Assembly: GCA_904846145.1 (NCBI GenBank)
Contig: CAJGZL010000001.1
Span: 1,054,001-1,118,000 of the forward strand
Origin: Psychrobacter immobilis
GTDB taxonomy: Bacteria > Pseudomonadota > Gammaproteobacteria > Pseudomonadales > Moraxellaceae
DNA: 64,000 bases
Reading direction: 5' to 3'
This document shows positions 21,135-30,759 of the stretch, one piece after another. The notes beneath the pieces are model-generated. The model searched no databases, was not told the origin of the DNA, and saw only the letters and a program-made list of their open reading frames with translations. Position 1 is the first letter of the stretch. Each line of letters opens with the position of its first letter. The translations under genes and the position numbers were made by a program.

Positions 21135-22484
21135 ATGAGTAAGCCTGCACCAATTATTAATAACGCTCAACAAGATACTTTGTCAGATGACGATAATCTA
21201 AATTATGCCACCCTCACCGACGCTCTTGAACAAACCCTATTCGAAAACTTCGACGATGGTCTGTATGTCGGCATGATGTCGGGTACCAGCCTCGATGGTA
21301 TGGATGCGGTGTTGTGTCGGTTTAATAATGATGAAAACAACACCTCAGCGCCTATGACATTATTAGCAACTTATAGCCAAGACTTCCCACTGCGTCTGCG
21401 TGAGGTGCTATTGGCACTATGTCAGCCTAATGGAATAAAGCATCTAAAACCTCAAAGCAATGAACCATCTAGCGAACCAAAGAGCGAATTGGACTGGTTC
21501 GGTTGGGCAAGTCGGGTTTATGGTGAGTTTGCCAGCGAGGTGGTTAATAAATTATTGCAGCAAGCCGATATCGATGCAGAGAATGTATTAGCTATTGGCT
21601 GTCATGGACAGACCGTACGCCATCGTCCGCACATGGGATATACTCTACAATTACTCGATGCCAATATGATCGCTGAACGCACAGGTATCAGCGTGGTCAG
21701 TGACTTTCGCCGTCGCGATATGGCCGTTGGTGGTCAAGGTGCGCCGTTAGTACCTGCCTTCCATCAAGCGTTATTTACTGATGCTAACACTACTCGGATT
21801 ATGCTCAATTTAGGCGGTATCGCTAATATTGCTGTCTTGCCAGCGACTAATATTAATGCAGATGGACAAACTGAGCAGCAAGTGGTTGGCTACGATACTG
21901 GCCCTGCTAATTTATTGCTAGATGCTTGGACGCTGCTACATACCGGTAAGCATTACGATGCCGCAGGCGCATGGGCGCAATCAGGCCGCGTCATCGCACC
22001 ACTATTGAATCAGCTGTTGAGTCATGCGTTCTTTGCTAAAGACTACCCAAAAAGTACAGGTCGTGAAGACTTCAATTTGGCTTGGCTGCAAGAGGAGCTG
22101 CAAACATTTGACACACACTCCTCCGATACTCGCTATTCATCAGCGGACGTACAGGCGACACTGACGGAGCTGACAGCGGTAACGGCTAGCAATCAAATTA
22201 GACAATTCACCAAGTCTGAAGATACTGCTATAGAAAATGAAACAGCTGAAGTGTATGTCTGCGGTGGTGGCGCATTAAATAGCTATCTGATGGCTCGCTT
22301 GCAAGCGCATCTGCCACATTGCAAAGTGACCACTACTGCCAGCTTAGGTCTTGAGCCGACGTGGGTAGAAGCGGTCGCTTTTGCTTGGCTGGCACGGCAA
22401 ACGCTAATGGGCGAAACGGGCAACCTGCCTGCGGTCACAGGCGCGAATAAAAGTGTGGTGCTAGGACAAGTTTGTTTTGCTTAG
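21135..22484 (+). CDS. anmK: Anhydro-N-acetylmuramic acid kinase
   Basis: A 449-residue enzyme that phosphorylates and opens 1,6-anhydroMurNAc in cell-wall recycling. Family motifs are GMMSGTSLDGMDAVL (residues 46-60), GCHGQTVRH, VSDFRRRDMAVGGQGAPLVPAFH, LNLGGIANI and the late VCGGGALN. It is longer than the roughly 370 residues of E. coli because of an extended N terminus (about 40 residues) and inserted loops after NEDENN-like and QPNG segments. AGGA lies nine bases before the ATG. Divergent from tyrS. Confidence 0.95.
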   Translation: MSKPAPIINNAQQDTLSDDDNLNYATLTDALEQTLFENFDDGLYVGMMSGTSLDGMDAVLCRFNNDENNTSAPMTLLATYSQDFPLRLREVLLALCQPNGIKHLKPQSNEPSSEPKSELDWFGWASRVYGEFASEVVNKLLQQADIDAENVLAIGCHGQTVRHRPHMGYTLQLLDANMIAERTGISVVSDFRRRDMAVGGQGAPLVPAFHQALFTDANTTRIMLNLGGIANIAVLPATNINADGQTEQQVVGYDTGPANLLLDAWTLLHTGKHYDAAGAWAQSGRVIAPLLNQLLSHAFFAKDYPKSTGREDFNLAWLQEELQTFDTHSSDTRYSSADVQATLTELTAVTASNQIRQFTKSEDTAIENETAEVYVCGGGALNSYLMARLQAHLPHCKVTTTASLGLEPTWVEAVAFAWLARQTLMGETGNLPAVTGANKSVVLGQVCFA

Positions 22485-22534
22485 CTTGTATTCCATTGGC
22501 CTGTTATCCTAACGTCTTTTATATAAAGGGCTTT

Positions 22535-22568
22535 AAGTTTACAAGCGTAAACTTATCTAGCCTATAAT
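22535..22568 (+). promoter_or_regulatory. fabF promoter with 8-bp palindrome (possible operator)
   Basis: AAGTTTAC-AAGC-GTAAACTT (22535-22554) is an exact 8-bp inverted repeat. It overlaps the -35 region of a promoter whose -10 is TATAAT at 22563-22568. No T run follows, so it is not a terminator of anmK. The layout suggests a repressor site controlling fabF. Confidence 0.5.
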
Positions 22569-22690
22569 GGTTGCTAAAATACCGAGATAGCGCTATAAAT
22601 AGTAAAGCGTTAGTAGATAAGTTGTAGCAGCCATGCAATCATCAATAGTATAAATGGCAAAACCCTTTTGAATCATTAAGGATTTATTAT

Positions 22691-24031
22691 ATGAGTCAAC
22701 ACAGTCATTCAAACTCATCATCACAAAAACATCGTAAATCGCCACATTTTGAGCGCTCTGATGAGACGCGCGTAGTCGTCACTGGGATGGGCGCGATCAC
22801 TCCACTAGGCTTGGATGTAGAGAGCACTTGGACGCGGTTGCTGGCTGGTGAAAGCGGTATCTCAACGATTGAGCATTTTGACGCCACAGATTACCGTACT
22901 CAAATTGCGGGTACAATTAAAGATTTTGACGCCAAGCAGTATATGAATGTCAAAGACGCGCGACGCTATGATAAGTTTATGCAGTATGGTATAGCAGCGA
23001 CCTCTATGGCGCTAAAAGATGCAGGGTTTATCAGTGAGGTTAGTGCAAATGAAGCACCTGTACAAAATGTCGATCCAGAACGTTTTGGGGTAATCTTAGG
23101 CTCAGGTATTGGTGGTATTCAGACTATCGAAGACAGCTCTGCGATGCTCAATAGTAAAGGCCCTCGCAAAGTCTCACCCTTTATTATTCCAGGTTCTATT
23201 GTGAATATGGCAGCTGGGCTAGTGGCGATCAAGCACAACTTGCAAGGCCCTAACTTGGCGACTGCGACTGCTTGCACCACTGCGACCCATGCTATCGGCT
23301 TAGCCGCACGGCTTATCGCTTATGGTGATGCCGATGTGATGGTAGCAGGCGGCAGTGAGAAAGGCTCAAGCCCACTTGGTATGTCAGGCTTTGCCGCGAT
23401 GCACGCCTTATCGACACGTAATGACGAGCCTACTCGTGCCTCGCGTCCGTTCGACAAAGATCGCGATGGTTTTGTGCTTGGAGATGGTTCAGGCATGATG
23501 GTTCTTGAGAGCTTAGCTCATGCTAAAGTTCGCGGCGCAACTATATTGGCCGAGATGGTGGGCTTTGGCATGAGCGATGATGCCAGTCATATCACCTCGC
23601 CGCCTGAAGACGGTCGCGGTGCAGCGCGAGCTATGCAAAACGCAGTTAATGACGCAGGGATTGATGCCTCGCAAGTCGGTTATGTCAACGCTCATGGTAC
23701 GAGTACGCCAGCGGGCGACGTGGCTGAGTCAATTGCGATCGAGACGGTATTTTCTGCGGTAAAAGACAGTATATTAGTCAGCTCAACGAAGTCTATGACC
23801 GGTCATTTGCTGGGCGCGGCAGGTGGCATCGAGGCGATATTTACAGTGCTAGCATTGCAACATCAGCAAGTACCGCCGACGATCAATCTGGATAATCTTG
23901 AGGATAACTGTAATCTTGATTATGTCGCCAATCAATCACGCAAAGTTGATGATTTAAATTATGCAGTGTCGAATAGCTTTGGCTTTGGTGGCACCAATGG
24001 CTCCTTAGTATTCGCCCGTTGGCAGGCTTAG
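22691..24031 (+). CDS. fabF: Beta-ketoacyl-ACP synthase II
   Basis: A 446-residue condensing enzyme of fatty acid elongation. The catalytic triad is C195 (TACTTA), H335 (NAHGTSTP) and H372 ([13 protein letters not shown]). About 25 Ser/His-rich residues precede the usual start ([13 protein letters not shown]), a short extension not found in E. coli FabF. AAGGA sits eight bases before the ATG. The gene stands alone, not in a fab cluster, behind its own promoter with a palindromic site. The product works in the cytoplasm with acyl carrier protein. Confidence 0.93.
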   Translation: MSQHSHSNSSSQKHRKSPHFERSDETRVVVTGMGAITPLGLDVESTWTRLLAGESGISTIEHFDATDYRTQIAGTIKDFDAKQYMNVKDARRYDKFMQYGIAATSMALKDAGFISEVSANEAPVQNVDPERFGVILGSGIGGIQTIEDSSAMLNSKGPRKVSPFIIPGSIVNMAAGLVAIKHNLQGPNLATATACTTATHAIGLAARLIAYGDADVMVAGGSEKGSSPLGMSGFAAMHALSTRNDEPTRASRPFDKDRDGFVLGDGSGMMVLESLAHAKVRGATILAEMVGFGMSDDASHITSPPEDGRGAARAMQNAVNDAGIDASQVGYVNAHGTSTPAGDVAESIAIETVFSAVKDSILVSSTKSMTGHLLGAAGGIEAIFTVLALQHQQVPPTINLDNLEDNCNLDYVANQSRKVDDLNYAVSNSFGFGGTNGSLVFARWQA

Positions 24032-24105
24032 CTTTTATATTTCACCCGATACTATCCTAGTAGAATAAGGTTTATATTAATTTTGCTACGTTTGCCCCCT
24101 TGCAG

Positions 24106-24142
24106 CCTCTTATCGACCTTGGGTATGATAAGGGGTATTTTT
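24106..24142 (+). terminator. Probable terminator after fabF
   Basis: Stem CCTCTTATC / GATAAGGGG (one G-T pair) with TATTTTT after it. It lies just before the next gene's ribosome site. Confidence 0.5.
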
Positions 24143-24158
24143 CATTCTGGAAGCCACT

Positions 24159-24812
24159 ATGTCAAGCTATTCGTTTTCCCATCAATTTTATCAGCACTGG
24201 ACGGGCGCGCCCAAGCCAGTACGGGCAGCGATCGTACAAGAGCTGACCGATATTACTGATTTACTGCAAACTGAGATTCCGTTTGAAAAATTTGTCTTTA
24301 CCACTCATGATCTCGATGCGCACCTCGATGACTTATATTGTGTCTATGATCTACAACAAGCAGCGGCGCAAAGACAAGCTGACGAGCAAGCGGCCGAACA
24401 ACAAAAATTAGAAGAGCAAAGACAGCTTGAAGCGCTTGAGAATGAAGCCAAAGAAAAGCAGCAGCAAGCTGAACGGCAACAAATAGAAGCATTAGCCTAT
24501 ACAGAAAATGCTGTAGAAAATACTGATATCAAAAACGAAGACTCTAAGCAGCCAAATAGCAAAGGTACACCGAACAAAAAAGCCACTACTCTTACTACTC
24601 CCGTAAAAGCGGTTACGGACAATCTAAATATAGAGTCAGCTATTGATCTGAAGCTAAAGAACACTAAGCTAAACGTTGAGCATGAGGCATTATTCAGCGA
24701 GCTTGAAGGTCAGATCGATGATTATCTCACCGAGCAGATGTTACAGATGTCTGAAAACCTAAAATCTTGGCTACGTGCTGAGATCAGTCGTCAATTGGCG
24801 GATAAAGAGTAA
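24159..24812 (+). CDS. Unknown protein with central coiled coil
   Basis: A 217-residue soluble protein that I cannot assign. The N-terminal part (SYSFSHQFYQHWTGAPKPVRAAIVQELTDITDLL) and C-terminal part (EALFSELEGQIDDYLTEQMLQMSENLKSWLRAEI) look folded and helical. Residues of about 65-112 are Gln/Glu/Ala-rich (AAAQRQADEQAAEQQKLEEQ) and should form a coiled coil, followed by a polar linker rich in Asn, Lys and Thr. GGAAG precedes the ATG. A role as a scaffold or adaptor is possible but not shown. Confidence 0.65.
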   Translation: MSSYSFSHQFYQHWTGAPKPVRAAIVQELTDITDLLQTEIPFEKFVFTTHDLDAHLDDLYCVYDLQQAAAQRQADEQAAEQQKLEEQRQLEALENEAKEKQQQAERQQIEALAYTENAVENTDIKNEDSKQPNSKGTPNKKATTLTTPVKAVTDNLNIESAIDLKLKNTKLNVEHEALFSELEGQIDDYLTEQMLQMSENLKSWLRAEISRQLADKE

Positions 24813-24925
24813 AATTTTAAATATTGTTCTAGTTAAAATAGGTATTGTTTAGAATAAAAAAGCTACTCTTAACTAAATTTAAAACCTATTTTTTGTTATT
24901 AAGTATTCTTACTTTAAAAGTCTTT

Positions 24926-25067
24926 TGCTGGGCTAAAGCCACAGCCTACGCGACATTAACTACATTTTTGCTAACTCAAAGTTTATATATATCTTATAGG
25001 TTATTACAAAAAGTAATTTCTATTAATAATTTGGGCTATGCCGTAGGCTGGTGCTTTTAGCCCAGCA
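24926..25067. repeat. Long inverted repeat (25-bp arms, 142 bp)
   Basis: Arms 24926-24950 and 25042-25067 are near-perfect inverted copies (TGCTGGGCTAAA and CAGCCTACG blocks), enclosing 91 AT-rich bases. No coding sequence is supported inside. It could be a non-autonomous mobile element or a structured transcript. It occupies most of the 347-base gap between the coiled-coil gene and the aminopeptidase gene. Confidence 0.7.
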
Positions 25068-25084
25068 TCTTTTCCTCGTGTTAT

Positions 25085-25122
25085 AGAAAAGCGCTCAGTA
25101 ATTACTTACTGAGCGCTTTTCT
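25085..25122. terminator. Bidirectional terminator
   Basis: Stem AGAAAAGCGCTCAGTAA / TTACTGAGCGCTTTTCT between convergent genes. Confidence 0.8.
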
Positions 25123-25159
25123 ATTGGCTTTGAAAATTGCCCTTTAAAACAAACTGCTT

Positions 25160-26998
25160 TTATATCGCTTGGGTACGCTCAGTTAACCACTCCAACGCTG
25201 CGCCTGATACTCGGCTCTTTAGCTCAGTATAAACTTGGCTATGATAATTGTTAAGCCAGTCAATCTCGACTTGGTTAAGCAGTGATTTATCAATCAGGCG
25301 CGTATCAATCGGACAATAGGTTACTGTTTCAAAGTATAAAAACTCACCAAACTCAGTCTCAATCGGATTAGCGACCGCTCGGCTAACGACTAAATTCTCA
25401 ATACGAATACCCCATTTGCCTTCGCGATATAGACCTGGCTCATTACTAGTAATCATATTGGCTCTCATGGCGCGCTCTTTAGTATTAGGCGCGTTATAAG
25501 AGATACCTTGTGGGCCTTCGTGTACATTTAAAAAGTAACCAACACCATGACCTGTGCCATGTCCATAATCCATCTGCGCTTGCCATAACGGCGCACGGCA
25601 GATCGCATCGATAGCAGGCGATGAGATACCTTTAGGGAAACAAGCATTGGCCAAGGCAATATGCGCGCGGAGCACGGTAGTAAAGTCGCGCTTATGCTCG
25701 CTAGTGACTTGCCCAATACCGACGACGCGAGTGATATCCGTCGTGCCGTTTTGATATTGTGCACCTGAATCTATCAGTAATAATCCGCCCGCGCCAGCCT
25801 CGACGTCTAAATAGCTAAACTTTTGCGGTGTCGCCCGATAATGCGGCAATGCCCCGTTTTCATTAAAGCCTGCAATGGTCGGAAAGCTTGGCGAGACATA
25901 GTTTGGCTGCTGACTACGCACGGCTATCAACATACTATCGACGTCCAGCTCGCTGAGGCGCTCGCCTTTGTCTAAGCGCTGTTCAAACTCTGCGAAGAAC
26001 TGGCATAATGCCGCGCCATCTTGACGCATGGCTTCGCGAACATGCTCAATATCAGCATCTGACTTGACAGATTTGAGCATCGTGCTCGGTGCTATTTGCT
26101 CAATAAAACCGACATTATCGACTATCTCAGACAAAGTACCAACGGCAACTTTGCTGGGATCCAATAGCAATAAATCATCAGGGGTTAATTGACCTAAAGC
26201 ACCTTGTATCGCCTCATAATCTGCTAAAGCGATGCCACTATCTGCTAAGCTTTGCGCAATTTCACTGCTGACTTTATGGTTGTCAATAAATAAAATAGCA
26301 GTATCGGCATCAATCAGCATATGCGCCAAAAACACAGGATTGTAATCGACATCAGCACCACGCAAATTAGTCAGCCACGCGATATCATCTAAGCTAGATA
26401 ATAAATGATGACTCGCACCTGCCTCCGTCATGCCAGCACGTACTGCGGCAAGCTTTGAGGCCGCTGATTGAGCCACGAATTGCGCATCATGCTGATATAA
26501 CTTGGCGTTCGGTAATGCTGGACGCTCCGCCCAAATCTCAGAAATAACATCTCGATCGGTAATCAAGGTTATGTCATTGGCCTCAAAAGCATCGAGCAAT
26601 TTATCTTGTTCGCTAATAGACAACACATTGCCATCGACAGCGACGCTATCGCCCTCGCTTAAATGCTCAGCGAGCCAGTCAATATGATTGAGCTGATGAG
26701 CAGCACCGAGCTTTTGCAGCTCAATACCTGTCTCTGCTAGCTCATCCGCCGCATGTACCCAATAGCGGCTATCCGCCCAAAGTCCTGCAAAGTCAGCGCT
26801 CACAACTAGCGTGCCTGCTGAACCCGTAAACCCTGATAGCCATTCGCGGGTTTGCCAATACTCTGGCAGATACTCGGACAAATGCGGATCGGCTGATGGC
26901 ACGATAATGGCGGTCAAATCTTGCTTAGCGAGTTGCGCGCGTAAGTCAGCAATGCGCTGCTGGATGTCGGCTTTGGAGGGAATAGTTTGAGTCGTCAT
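25160..26998 (-). CDS. Xaa-Pro aminopeptidase (M24B), three-domain form
   Basis: A 612-residue cytosolic aminopeptidase P of the long type, also found in eukaryotes (XPNPEP1-like). It removes N-terminal residues before proline. Two creatinase-like N-terminal domains (VPSADPHLSEYLPEYWQTREWLSGFTGSAG near the start) precede the pita-bread metallopeptidase domain. The dinuclear metal ligands are visible: the two Asp in LLLIDSGAQYQNGTTDITR (about 410-421), His in GHGTGHGVG (about 484), and Glu in TSNEPGLY and IRIENLVV. The ATG has only a weak ribosome site. Confidence 0.92.
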   Translation of the reverse strand: MTTQTIPSKADIQQRIADLRAQLAKQDLTAIIVPSADPHLSEYLPEYWQTREWLSGFTGSAGTLVVSADFAGLWADSRYWVHAADELAETGIELQKLGAAHQLNHIDWLAEHLSEGDSVAVDGNVLSISEQDKLLDAFEANDITLITDRDVISEIWAERPALPNAKLYQHDAQFVAQSAASKLAAVRAGMTEAGASHHLLSSLDDIAWLTNLRGADVDYNPVFLAHMLIDADTAILFIDNHKVSSEIAQSLADSGIALADYEAIQGALGQLTPDDLLLLDPSKVAVGTLSEIVDNVGFIEQIAPSTMLKSVKSDADIEHVREAMRQDGAALCQFFAEFEQRLDKGERLSELDVDSMLIAVRSQQPNYVSPSFPTIAGFNENGALPHYRATPQKFSYLDVEAGAGGLLLIDSGAQYQNGTTDITRVVGIGQVTSEHKRDFTTVLRAHIALANACFPKGISSPAIDAICRAPLWQAQMDYGHGTGHGVGYFLNVHEGPQGISYNAPNTKERAMRANMITSNEPGLYREGKWGIRIENLVVSRAVANPIETEFGEFLYFETVTYCPIDTRLIDKSLLNQVEIDWLNNYHSQVYTELKSRVSGAALEWLTERTQAI

Positions 26999-27234
26999 AG
27001 GATCTCTTTTTATTGATTTGGATATATGAATGGTGATGTTGCTATTCTATATGGAGCGCCCTACCCATATTCCAAGCTAGAGGCTGTTAGCAGTGATGAA
27101 TTATATAAAAGCTGAACAATCATTTGTCATTTACCTAGCAGCTCGCTATAGTTAATGTCACTTAAAAATCTATAAAAACATCACCAGAACCTCATAAACT
27201 CTCTTAACAATACCCAATAAGGCAAGCCCTAATA

Positions 27235-30039
27235 ATGAGTCTAGACTACGCCCATATCCGCGAGCAATTAAACCGTATTATCCACGATTACAAAGACGCT
27301 GAAGGCTATGAGCGCGGACAAAGTCAGAACTTTTGGACGCAAATATTCAATGCCTATGGCGTCTCAGGTCAAGTGCAGCTCAAAGCCTTTGAGCATCGCC
27401 TCAAAAACGACAAAGCGCAAAAGTACGTCGATGCTTTTATCCCCAAGCTGGTGATGATTGAGCAAAAAAGTCGCGGGCTGGATCTAAATAAAGCCTACAC
27501 CCAAGTCAGCGAATACTACGATAAGCTCAAGACCGATAAGCCTAGATATATCGTGTTATGCAACTTTGATGAGCTATGGCTGTATGACATCGCTAATCCT
27601 ATGGATATTAAAGAGCATAAATGTGCGTTGACCGATTTGCCCAAGAACGCAGAGTGGCTAGACTTTTTAGCACCAAATGCGGCGATGAGCGAGATCGTAG
27701 AGGAAAACCCGATAAACCGTCAAGCCACGGAGATGGTTGCCAAACTGCATCAAGCCTTTATCACTGATGGGGTCAATGCTGACGAGCTGGCGCTATTTTT
27801 GACGCGATTGATATTTTGCTTTTTTGCTGATGATACGGGGATATTCGGTCAAAGAAACTTGCTCGATGGGCTACTGACCAATGAGGCCAAAGCCGATGGT
27901 AGCAATATACACGAAGTCTTTACCACGCTATTCGATACTCTAAACACTGAGCAGCGCTCAGCCCGTCTGCCTGAGAGCTATGCTGCCTTTGCCTATATCA
28001 ATGGCGATCTGTTCTCGCAATCGATTCGTATTCCCTATTTTGATGAAAATCTATATAACCTCGTTGTGCAGTGTAATAATCTCGATTGGAGCGAGATTAG
28101 CCCGGCGATCTTTGGCTCGATGTTCCAAAGCGTGCTCGATATCGATGACAGTGCGGCGAGTGACCCAAATAGTAATGACAAGCGCCGTGAGTTTGGGGCG
28201 CACTATACCAGTGAGAAGAACATTCTCAAGGTCATTAATTCGCTATTTTTGCAAGAGCTGCGCGATGAGTTCTCAAAATGTAGCAAGGATAAGCCACGGG
28301 CGCTCAAGCTGTATGAGAAGCTGCCAACGCTAACTTTCTTTGATCCTGCGTGTGGCTGTGGCAATTTTCTCATTATCGCTTATCGTGAGCTGCGGCTGTT
28401 AGAGAATCAGCTTATCGCGCAGATTTATGGCGATCAAAAGGGTCTACTCGATATCAGCAGTATGTGTCAGGTCACCGTCGAGCAGTTTTATGGGATTGAG
28501 ATTGAGCCGCACGCGGCCCATATCGCGCGGGTGGCGATGTGGATTACGGATCATCAGCTCAATCAAGCCACGGCTGAGCGTTTTGGCACCACGCGCCCGA
28601 CGACGCCTATCGTGTATAGTCCGCATATCACGGAGGGCAATGCCTTACAGCTCTACTGGGCGGATATTCTGCCTGCCAATGACTGCGACTTTATCATGGG
28701 CAATCCGCCTTTTATTGGTTATGCTTATCAAAATAAAGATCAAAAAGCTGACATAGCTTTAGTTGCAAGTAATATTAAAAAGCATAAATCCTTAGATTAT
28801 GTTTCGGGCTGGTACGTCAAAGCCATGCATTATATGCAAGCGGTGACTAAACAAAACCATTATATTGAAACTGCTTTTGTCTCAACTAATTCAGTTGTAC
28901 AAGGCGAGCATGTTGCCAATTTATGGCAATATATTTTCAACGAATGTGGCGGTCACATTAACTTTGCGCATCATACTTTTAAATGGTCAAATGAGGGTAA
29001 AGGTGTAGCTGCTGTGCATTGCGTTATCATCGGTTATTCAACTATTGAGCATAAAGAAAAAACGATATTTAATTACGATGATATTTCTAGTGACCCTATA
29101 CCGCAAAAAGCAAAAGCAATTAACGGTTATTTGGTGGATGGTGCATTAGTATTTTTTGATAGAACTAAAAAACAGATATCTAATGAATTAGAAATGTCAC
29201 GAGGCAACCAACCTACCGATGGTGGTAATTTATTATTATCAAATGATGAATACGAAGAACTAATCCAGTTAGAGCCTTTAGCTAAAAAATATATCAAACG
29301 CTATATGATGGGTTATGAGTTTCTTAATGACGTAAAACGTTGGTGCTTATGGTTTGATGGCTGTGATGCAATAAAATTAAATAAAGACTTGCAAAACATG
29401 CCATTAGTTAGACAGCGGATTGAAGATGTCAAAAACACAAGACTTGCAAGCACTAAAATTGCTACTGTCAAAAAGGCTGAAACACCGCATCTGTTCGATG
29501 AACGAAGACACACTAATGAAAATTACATAGGTTTACCAAGAGTATCTTCAGAAAATAGAAAGTTTATACCGATTGGTTTTTTAAAGGAGGAAGTAGCTGG
29601 CGATAAGCTATATATACTTTTAGGAGGTACACTTTATCATTTTGGTATTTTATCAAGCTCTGTGCATAATGCTTTTATGCGTTTGACCGCAGGCAGAATG
29701 AAAAGTGATTATAGTTATTCAAACACTATCGTCTATAACAATTTTCAATATCCGTTTGATGCTGATGATGACGATGCCAAAACCCTTAAAGCCAAAGACA
29801 CTATCGAGGCCGCTGCACAGCAAGTATTGGATGCGCGGGCGTTTTATCAAGACGGCACGGAAGACGCGCCAACTCTCGCCAAGTTATATAACACTTATAT
29901 GATCGACCCTTATCCCAAGCTCACAGCAGCCCATAACGTCCTCGATAAAGCGGTAGATAAAGCTTATGGCTATAAAGGCAATGGCACAGACGCTCATCGA
30001 GTAGAGTTTTTATTGAAGCGTATTGCGGATAGTGCGTGA
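27235..30039 (+). CDS. MmeI-like (type IIL) restriction-modification enzyme
   Basis: A 934-residue single-chain enzyme. The N-terminal nuclease motif D66-x9-E76-x-K78 matches the spacing in MmeI. A helical linker follows, then an N6-adenine methyltransferase domain with motif I DPACGCGN (370-377) and motif IV NPPF (from residue 490, GNPPFIGY). A target-recognition domain and a C-terminal helical domain follow. Such enzymes methylate one strand of their site and cut about 20 bases away. The target-recognition part (about 28740-29750) is visibly more AT-rich than the rest, which suggests exchange of specificity. There is no separate methylase or specificity gene beside it. Confidence 0.9.
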   Translation: MSLDYAHIREQLNRIIHDYKDAEGYERGQSQNFWTQIFNAYGVSGQVQLKAFEHRLKNDKAQKYVDAFIPKLVMIEQKSRGLDLNKAYTQVSEYYDKLKTDKPRYIVLCNFDELWLYDIANPMDIKEHKCALTDLPKNAEWLDFLAPNAAMSEIVEENPINRQATEMVAKLHQAFITDGVNADELALFLTRLIFCFFADDTGIFGQRNLLDGLLTNEAKADGSNIHEVFTTLFDTLNTEQRSARLPESYAAFAYINGDLFSQSIRIPYFDENLYNLVVQCNNLDWSEISPAIFGSMFQSVLDIDDSAASDPNSNDKRREFGAHYTSEKNILKVINSLFLQELRDEFSKCSKDKPRALKLYEKLPTLTFFDPACGCGNFLIIAYRELRLLENQLIAQIYGDQKGLLDISSMCQVTVEQFYGIEIEPHAAHIARVAMWITDHQLNQATAERFGTTRPTTPIVYSPHITEGNALQLYWADILPANDCDFIMGNPPFIGYAYQNKDQKADIALVASNIKKHKSLDYVSGWYVKAMHYMQAVTKQNHYIETAFVSTNSVVQGEHVANLWQYIFNECGGHINFAHHTFKWSNEGKGVAAVHCVIIGYSTIEHKEKTIFNYDDISSDPIPQKAKAINGYLVDGALVFFDRTKKQISNELEMSRGNQPTDGGNLLLSNDEYEELIQLEPLAKKYIKRYMMGYEFLNDVKRWCLWFDGCDAIKLNKDLQNMPLVRQRIEDVKNTRLASTKIATVKKAETPHLFDERRHTNENYIGLPRVSSENRKFIPIGFLKEEVAGDKLYILLGGTLYHFGILSSSVHNAFMRLTAGRMKSDYSYSNTIVYNNFQYPFDADDDDAKTLKAKDTIEAAAQQVLDARAFYQDGTEDAPTLAKLYNTYMIDPYPKLTAAHNVLDKAVDKAYGYKGNGTDAHRVEFLLKRIADSA

Positions 30040-30130
30040 TTAAAGGTTTGAGCTTTTGTAGAGTGCATTTCATGCACCAGAATCTGAGTTATAACTACCT
30101 TCAAAAACGAACTACCAATCTTAAACCCAA

Positions 30131-30165
30131 AAAACTCGCTATCCATGACGGAAAGCGAGTTTTTA
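30131..30165. terminator. Bidirectional terminator
   Basis: Stem AAAACTCGCT / AGCGAGTTTT between the convergent restriction-modification and Ala-rich protein genes. Confidence 0.8.
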
Positions 30166-30189
30166 TTATACTAAAACTTATTTTAATAA

Positions 30190-30627
30190 TTACTGAGCTG
30201 GTGCTGGTTGTACTGCGTCGGCATCGCCGTCGGCTTGTTCAGCAGTTAGATCCACATCAGCTGCTGCGGCTTGATCGACCGTACCATCGGCAGTCGCTGT
30301 AGCAGAACCCGTTGCCACTACCGCATCACCCGTGCTAGGTGCGGGCGTGACCGTCGCATCAGCTGGAACATCGGTAGCCGCTGCATCATCAGTAGCCACT
30401 TCTGCCACAGGTGCGGCGGCTGGTTCAGCAGCTGGAGCAGCGGCGATAACTGCAGCTTCATCAGCGGCTATCGACTCAGCCGTAGGCTCAGCGGTGATAT
30501 GCTCACCCGCTGGACGCAAAAAGGCCGAAATACCGATAAGCAACACGATGCCTAAAAATAAGCCGACGCCAACTAAGGCAAATAAAAACTCTTTTTTTGG
30601 ACTGTTATTGACAACATGTTCTGACAT
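30190..30627 (-). CDS. Single-pass membrane protein with Ala-rich tail
   Basis: A 145-residue protein. A short cytoplasmic start (MSEHVVNNSPKKE) leads into one membrane helix (about 14-36, FLFALVGVGLFLGIVLLIGI). The remaining 105 residues are a low-complexity Ala/Asp/Pro/Thr/Val-rich tail (AAAPAAEPAAAPVAEVA), probably disordered and in the periplasm. GAGGGTG lies seven bases before the ATG. No family is recognised. It lies 3' of lnt on the same strand, 132 bases away. Confidence 0.7.
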   Translation of the reverse strand: MSEHVVNNSPKKEFLFALVGVGLFLGIVLLIGISAFLRPAGEHITAEPTAESIAADEAAVIAAAPAAEPAAAPVAEVATDDAAATDVPADATVTPAPSTGDAVVATGSATATADGTVDQAAAADVDLTAEQADGDADAVQPAPAQ

Positions 30628-30759
30628 AGCTTATCACCCTCGAAAGAATATTTGAAATATTGAGATATTATATCGCAATTTATAGCGATTTGTTAAATCC
30701 CTCACCTATTTAAAGGAATTATTATGTTAGCCGCAATGGTTTATGAGCTTATTCAGTAG

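Noticed and set aside
24845..25060. 71-codon plus-strand ORF
   Set aside because: It is made of the long inverted repeat and AT-rich filler; no ribosome site and no protein-like composition.
30332..30655. Plus-strand Ala/Ser-rich ORF
   Set aside because: Antisense shadow of the Ala-rich membrane protein gene; the repeats mirror its codons.
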